64,000 nucleotides of DNA, taken from contig OX359200.1 in the NCBI GenBank assembly GCA_947172415.1, positions 6,078,501-6,142,500 on the forward strand. The letters are read 5' to 3'. Numbering within the stretch: the stretch's first letter is position 1; every line of letters begins with the position of its first letter. Source of the DNA: Chondrosia reniformis (Eukaryota > Porifera > Demospongiae > Chondrillida > Chondrillidae). The position numbers and the translations under genes were made by a program. This document shows positions 57,748-64,000 of this stretch, piece by piece. The notes under the pieces were generated by a model. That model was not told where the DNA came from. It saw only the letters and a program-made list of their open reading frames with translations, and ran no database searches.

Positions 57748-60700
57748 CTGATGCTGAATTTAATGGAACTTACTCTGAATTGCGTAGCGATGAGTCTATT
57801 AAAGTATTTGTTCGCGTGAGGCCTCCAGATGCCAATCTTCAGACGGACTTCGACAACACGTTATTGTTAGACGTCTCGCCTCCAGACACAATTATATTCA
57901 ACGGACAACAGGACGGAAAGACATTCACTTATGACAACGTAGCAGGCATCGATGCTACGCAGGTTAGTACAAGCTACGTGTGCACACTTGGGAGCTACGA
58001 CCGCGTATTAGATGGTTGCCTATAGTAGGTTACGATAATTGCATAATCTCACAACTCTGTGACGGACCAACCTACAGAAGGGTATAGCCAATGTACAAAG
58101 ACAAGTATGCCTTAAAGCGCCATATTCCTGTAGAATGGTTGACGTGTATATGGGGCTAATGAAACATACAAATAAATTAGATTAAACACTATTTCCTAGA
58201 ATTACGTATTACTTGGGGAAACCTGTTTGGATGAGGATACCAGGGGCAACGGCAGCTCCTAAAAAGAGGGAGGAGGTCCATCTTACATGGAACTGGATGG
58301 CAAACATTTTTACTACCACTACACTACTACTACTACCACTGAATTTGTTGAAAAGTCTCATTAGTGAGAGCCTGGCCTATAAGCTTCAGAGTGGGGGCTA
58401 ACCCCCCTCGTCCCCCATCTGCCACTGGCCATGGATACAGTTTTCAAAAACCAACTTTCTTTCCTTCTCCACTGGGTCACATTACATGTAGTACTCCTCT
58501 CTACTATGTAATAGCTTTATCTACAACCTTTAATTGTATTCTTGACTACATAATTTGAACTGAAGTGTTAAGCATGTGTGCACTTGTATATAGAATGCGG
58601 ACAGTCAGTAAAGCTCTGTATACTTTATAGAATTTATATTTCCTGATGGTTCAATATAATTATCATTATACAAATGTATGTACGTAAGTGTATACGTATG
58701 TACTTAATTAGTGTAATTGTATGACAAATCCAATTCTATCTTTCATATCAAATATAGTGAATCCAATGACCCAGTATATTAATTTTATAAGTCTGATGTA
58801 CCAGAATTAATTAATTATACCATGCCATGATATTTGATTGTTATTCTAGTTGGTGTACATCAAAGATGTTAAATTTATCCAATTAAACAGTGCATCACTG
58901 TCCTGTTAGCAGAACAGGCCATAGATACAGTGTCAACCTTTTATTTGATTATTAGTTTGAAAACCTATATTATTTAGTAGTCTCCTCTCTTGACCTGCCT
59001 TTAAATTTTTCTTAACCTCTCCTTCTGTTTAATTTCCTTCTACTCTTTTAGATTCTTCTTAACCTCCCCTACTATTTATTGTTTCTTAACCTAGCTTGCC
59101 TATTACAGAGGAATCTCATTATAGTGAAGCTCAAAGGAGACCAAAATTAGTTCCTTATATTGAATATTCACTATACTGAATGTATATAATGGTATACAAC
59201 TTTTGCTGGGGCTAGCAAAGTACTTCACTAATACATTCACTATAAGCAATTTCGTTATAATGAGATTCAACTGTATTTTAGATTTCTCCTACTTGTACAA
59301 ATGTCATAAATCACAGGTTTCCAAGGAAACAAGATGTGACTCCTCTTTGAAGTGGCTTCTGTTATATTTAATGTAACAGTTCAATTTCCTCTTCATTATG
59401 TATGTTTTCACTTGTTAACTGCTAGATGTATACACTAGTTATCCTTATATGGATGTAGTTAATAGTTACTTCAGTTGTTAAAGTGGGTGATATAATGTGT
59501 TGTCTGAGGTCTCTATTGTACATACACACATCTGCCTACATACGTATAGGGAACTAAACCTAGTGAAAGCCTTGGATGAGGATGCAAGAGTTTTCTCCTC
59601 CTACTTCTCTTCTTTTCCACTAGGCCAGATACATAGCTCTTTCTGGGAATACCACCCTTCATGAGTGACCCTGGAAATTATTCTAGAAGCTCTTCTTTGA
59701 ATTCTTTGATCCTTCCTTTATATGCTCTCAGTATGTACATACGTATACTATTAATCTGACAACAATTGCAACAGTACAGTACAGTGGTATGTACGTACAT
59801 ATGTATATATTGGGCATAAAGAACCAGCCCAAAGACTGTACATTTCCTAGCGACAAAGGTTCTGGTTTCATGTTGATAGAGTGGGTGTGTGTTGGTAGAA
59901 AGTGGGCGTAACTTCCTGAGCGTCACAGTCTGAATACTGCATTTTTGGAAGCTACCTACATTGCATTCCATTGCATTACATATGACCTATACCTCAGTAC
60001 ATTCTTCTAATACCTTTGCCTGTTATATCTGGGGCTTTTATAGGACAGCCATATTTATACCAAACAGCTCAGGTTAATGAGGATGGTCAAAGGTTGTATG
60101 ACTTCAATTCCTATGTGCATATGTACATATATAGTCGGTAGTTATTTGAGCATTGGCCACACTTATAGAACAGATCCATTTGGACCCTTATATCTTCATC
60201 AGTGATAATAATTAGTTTACAAGCCTGTTCAATAAGTGTTGCTGATGCTCTAAGTAATAAGAATATGCTAGGAACTGAAAGAAGTGGTTAAGTTGTGTTT
60301 TCTCTATTTTTCTAGGAAGAAGTGTTCTCTGTTGTCGGTCGTCCAATCATTGACAGTTGCATGTGCGGTTACAATGGAACTATATTTGCATAGTTAGTGA
60401 AAGTACACAATTACATACGAATAATAAAGTTGTTATAATCTGTTTGTTTTAGAACATGCATAGCTTTGCTGATAACAATATTTAACAATAACCATTTATA
60501 TTGAAACAATCCTTTCGGATTTGGGAGCGTTAAGAGACGTATTCTGTTGAAGAGAATTCTTCATCTTGAACATTTCTACCCTGAGGGGGTCGTCACCAGC
60601 AAGTCAGAGTGTCACAAAGAATGCCCTCCCTATATATCTGTATCCCTTAACGCTCCCAAATCGGAAAGGATTGTTTCAATATCATCTGAAATCAACACAG

Positions 60701-63700
60701 TCCGAAATCCCTACTCGCGTAACCATTTAGTGCACCTGTTGTTGCTTAGTTACAGCCTTCCTATATTTCATAATGTACGCATGAGAGCTTGGAATACAGT
60801 GTCTCTTTATACGTAAGTAAGTACGTATATCTTTTCCTCTGACTCTCTGAGTGAGAGAATGTTTTGCTAAGACTTTCAAGGATTCTGAATTCTTTATTCC
60901 TTCAGAGTTGTGCCATTCCACACTCTTAAGTATTTTTGTATATACGTACCTAATTTGTATACGTACATACATGTACATATGCTGTATATTTAGTGTATGA
61001 TGGTCTCTACCTTCTTTGTAACTGCTAGTGGTCAAACGGGATCTGGCAAGACCTTCACTATGATAGGTAAGTGTGGGAGACAGTGTCACTAACTGGACAC
61101 GGTATCGTCACTAACTGGACACATTACATTTGATCTGCTGTTAATAACCATTTTCAATATATTTCATTTCATGTTGTTGATTGGTCGCATTATGTAGGTC
61201 CTCCTGAAGAATCTGATTCCTTTACACATGAGTTGAGAGGTGTCATTCCAAGAAGTTTTGAATGTCTCTTTAGTCATGTGACTCATCAGAAACAGATGGT
61301 ATGCAGTTCACTGTACATGTGACATCCATTACACAATCCTCACCTCCATTCCTCATCTCAAGTCCACTTCACCTCCATTCCTCATCTCAAGTCTGCTTCA
61401 CCTCCACTACTCATCTTCCCTCCACCCATCATCTTCACCTCCACTACTCATCTTCACCTCCACTACTCATCTTCACCTCCACTACTCATCTTCACCTCCA
61501 CTACTCATCTTCACCTCCACTACTCATCTTCACCTCCACTACTCATCTTCACCTCCACTACTCATCTTCACCTCCACTACTCATCTTCACCTCCACTACT
61601 CATCTTCACCTCTACCCCTCATCTTCCCCTCCACCCCTCATCTTCCCCTCCACTACTCATCTTCACCTCCACCCCTCATCTTCCCCTCCACCCCTCATCT
61701 TCACCTCAACCCCTGTAGCATGGTGAACTTGCAGAGTATCTCTGCAAGTGCTCCTTTCTGGAGATATACAATGAACAAGTGTATGACCTGCTAGACCCCA
61801 CATCAGCCGGACTGCACCTGAGGGAGAACATTCAGAGAGGGGTCTACGTGGATGGGCTATCAGAACAGAGTGTATCCTCAGCCAGAGATGCCTATGAGGT
61901 ACGTATTATACTGCTACATGTATAGGACAGTGTATGTACCTATGTATGTATGTACGTACCTACGATATATACATACGTATACGATCTTATCTTTATCTTG
62001 ATCTTCTGTGAATCCTTATGTACGTATATGTGTGTAGGTGTTAAGTCAGGGCTGGATAAATAGGAGGGTCGCTTCCACTTCAATGAACAGGGAGAGCAGC
62101 AGAAGTCATGCTGTGTTTACACTGACCATCGAATCAAAAATAAAGGTATACACCCCTTGACACACCCACTCTTTAACACACCCACTCACATGATTATGTA
62201 AAAGTACATTTATAAAGTAAATGAAATCAGAGACCAAGATAAACCATACACACTCACTAATGTCATCACTTTCCCTATATTATATATTATACGTACATAT
62301 GTACGTACATACATATTGGTACGTACATACGTACGTATGTATGAGGCAGACCCTATAATTAGACTGCCCTTTTAGGAGTCTTCCAATGGAGCTGCCAAGA
62401 TAAGGTCTTCTCAGTTAAACCTTGTAGATCTGGCAGGTTCTGAAAGACAGCGTGACACTCATACCATCGGACTGCGGCTAAAGGTACGTACGCACTACAT
62501 GCAATCTCACTAATTCAGTGATCACTCGTTAGCTTTTAACCTTCCACTGTGACCACAGGAGGCCGGCAGCATTAATAAGTCACTCTCCGCCCTTGGGAAC
62601 GTGATCATGGCATTGGTGGACATTGCACACGGAAAGTCTCGCCATGTACACTATAGAGACTCTAAACTTACCTTCCTCTTAAGAGTGAGCGAGGACTGAA
62701 TGTTACGTCATCTCCTTTGGATTTAGACTTAATTACTTCCTGTTTTCTGTCTCCAGGACAGCCTTGGAGGGAATGCAAAGACTTGTTTGATAGCTTGTGT
62801 ACATCCAAGTGCCAAATGCTTCGGAGAGACACTCTCTACACTGAACTTTGCCAAAAGAACTAAAATGATTAAGAACAAGGTTTGCACAACTATAGATACG
62901 TACGTACGTATTTACCAATGTCCTCCCGTGTAATGCAACACATATATATATAATGCCTATGTAAAATAGAATTGTCATAAATAACTTAGCTATATTATTG
63001 AGTACAAGTTAATTAAGGTTTTAGATCTCTAAAAATGTACGTCATGTGCATGTACATATGTAATAATTGCTGAGATCATATACAGTGTTTCTATGACTTT
63101 TGCATGCGTACATACAGTATATTGTATATACGTACGTATTATGTATGTACATGCATATACGTATTGTACGTATTATGTATTATATACATATGAATATTGT
63201 GTGTATAGGCAGTTATTAATGAGAACACTACGGGCAACATACTTCAGTTGCAAGCTGAGATCAGAAAACTAAAGGAGCTGCTTGAAAAGGCTAGATGTAC
63301 GTAGGTGTCTGTTTATCATCTGTGATTGCTTCATAAAACCTGGAATGATAATAATACTTTCATCTTGATTGCATTGAGATTACTTCATATGTCTGTGCAC
63401 TTGTTGTATTTCAATTGCATTCTTCAATACGTATAATATTTCCATCGTGTCTACATATGTACATATACGTACTTATATGAATGTTTAATGTACAAGGTAT
63501 ATATATGTACGTATGTGTGTATTAAATCATTTAACTTTTGTATTTACTATGAAAGTAAAATGGAGTTATAGAAGGGTCTAGCATGTTAATATTATCATAA
63601 TTGTATGATACTGTGTGTGTGTTCTATACTTATGTACGTACGTATATACTGTACATCTACGTACGTATGTATATCTGGATCTGAATCTGTATTGTATGCA

Positions 63701-64000
63701 TAACTGTAGTTAATTCTGTTGTCTTCAGCTGGTATTCCTGTACAGCCAGCCCAGGTCACTATGGCCTCACCATCACAAGCCTCACAGCCAATCACTGGCA
63801 ATGGTAAGCTCAGCATAGTCTCTCTAGCCAGACCCTTCAGCAATCCATCTTGCCATATATGTACACTATACATAAAATGGAGTAGCTAAAGTAGGGTCTA
63901 GCATGTGAGAATGGACACTTGTGATGGTGTACATATGGTTGCTGGTGTAGTACAAGTGATCTGTTAATTGCTGTATGTTTGAAGGTCAGAGTGCTAGAAG
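57748..64000 (+). CDS. KIF15: Kinesin-12 (KIF15-like) motor, 5' part
   Basis: Partial: continues past the window. Exons: 57748-57962, 60316-60392, 61029-61066, 61198-61298, 61719-61898, 62038-62145, 62376-62483, 62559-62684, 62757-62879, 63209-63296, 63729-63803 and probably 63985 onward. This covers the whole motor: [11 protein letters not shown] at the start, P-loop GQTGSGKT, switch I NRESSRSH, switch [10 protein letters not shown], then [17 protein letters not shown] and the first coiled coil ([16 protein letters not shown]), which is the KIF15 neck pattern. KIF15 is a plus-end motor that supports spindle bipolarity. The first exon has an in-frame stop upstream (57732) and no ATG, so the start codon is in an exon I could not place; 57643-57680 is a weak candidate. 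Confidence 0.93.
59545..59715 (+). repeat. Interspersed repeat family A in KIF15 intron
   Basis: tagggaactaaacctagtga then agccttggatgaggatgcaa, a pyrimidine run and tctttctgggaatacc, matching 7660-7890 along its length. Confidence 0.75.
60497..60682. mobile_element. Fold-back element with hammerhead-like core
   Basis: attgaaacaatcctttcgga / tttgggagcgttaag on the left is matched inverted by cttaacgctcccaaa / tcggaaaggattgtttcaat on the right, ~35-bp arms. The core at 60571-60599 (minus) is a diverged member of the hammerhead-like set. Confidence 0.8.
61375..61715. repeat. 19-bp minisatellite in KIF15 intron
   Basis: Unit cttcacctccactactcat, more than ten copies with variants. It reaches the acceptor of the next exon, where its pyrimidine content may serve as the polypyrimidine tract. 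Confidence 0.95.

Noticed and set aside
61301..61726. 141-residue Ser/His/Leu-rich frame
   Set aside because: Translation of the 19-bp minisatellite in a KIF15 intron, bounded by real exons on both sides.

Overview
The window is animal nuclear DNA. Every multi-exon gene I rebuilt has GT-AG introns (one GC-AG) that are mostly short (about 50-700 bp). Intergenic gaps are small, the DNA is AT-rich with many tacgta-type microsatellites, and closely spaced genes on opposite strands share promoters. Gene content (HOIP-like LUBAC ligase, SPCA Ca/Mn pump, ORC6, KIF15, RTRAF, ABHD2) with compact introns suggests an early-branching metazoan. A demosponge of the Amphimedon type is my best guess; that is inference, not proof. 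The exon models were assembled by hand, with splice signals and reading phase checked at each junction.

Layout. 1-2.75 kb (+): 3' part of an unidentified proline-rich protein. 4.0-4.4 kb (-): cytochrome b5. 5.2-9.2 kb (+): tyrosine aminotransferase. 9.3-16.9 kb (-): SPCA-type Ca2+/Mn2+-ATPase in 22 exons. 17.7-20.0 kb (+): orphan type I membrane protein. 20.4-22.1 kb (-): SLX9-like ribosome biogenesis factor, divergent from ISCA1 (22.1-22.9, +). 23.8-26.2 kb (+): ABHD2. 26.8-27.6 kb (-): intronless RTRAF. 27.6-27.8 kb: a perfect 71-bp-arm palindrome. 28-31.9 kb: three ML-domain (NPC2/PG-PI transfer-like) secreted proteins with the same four-exon plan. 32.5-34.3 kb (-): ORC6. 34.5-37.4 kb (+): two intronless divergent actins with damaged nucleotide-binding loops.

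37.7-56.4 kb (+) is the most unusual part. A complete HOIP/RNF31-like linear-ubiquitin ligase (PUB, UBA region, RING1-IBR-RING2-LDD) is followed by two tandem relatives. In these the PUB/UBA half is replaced by a TKL-like protein kinase plus coiled coil, and the RING1-IBR module is doubled. The first kinase keeps its catalytic residues; the second has lost the HRD aspartate and looks like a pseudokinase. Both keep the RING2 catalytic Cys and the LDD. All three reading frames are open across every inferred splice junction. Relics of the neighbouring KIAA1143 gene, a Penelope-like element fragment and a chimeric exon record how the array arose by segmental duplication.

56.9-57.5 kb (-): KIAA1143 homologue. 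57.7-64 kb (+): 5' part of a kinesin-12/KIF15-like motor that runs off the window. Mobile and repeat DNA includes a 253-bp MITE in two copies, several further families, at least eight copies of a hammerhead-ribozyme-like core, and many minisatellites inside introns.
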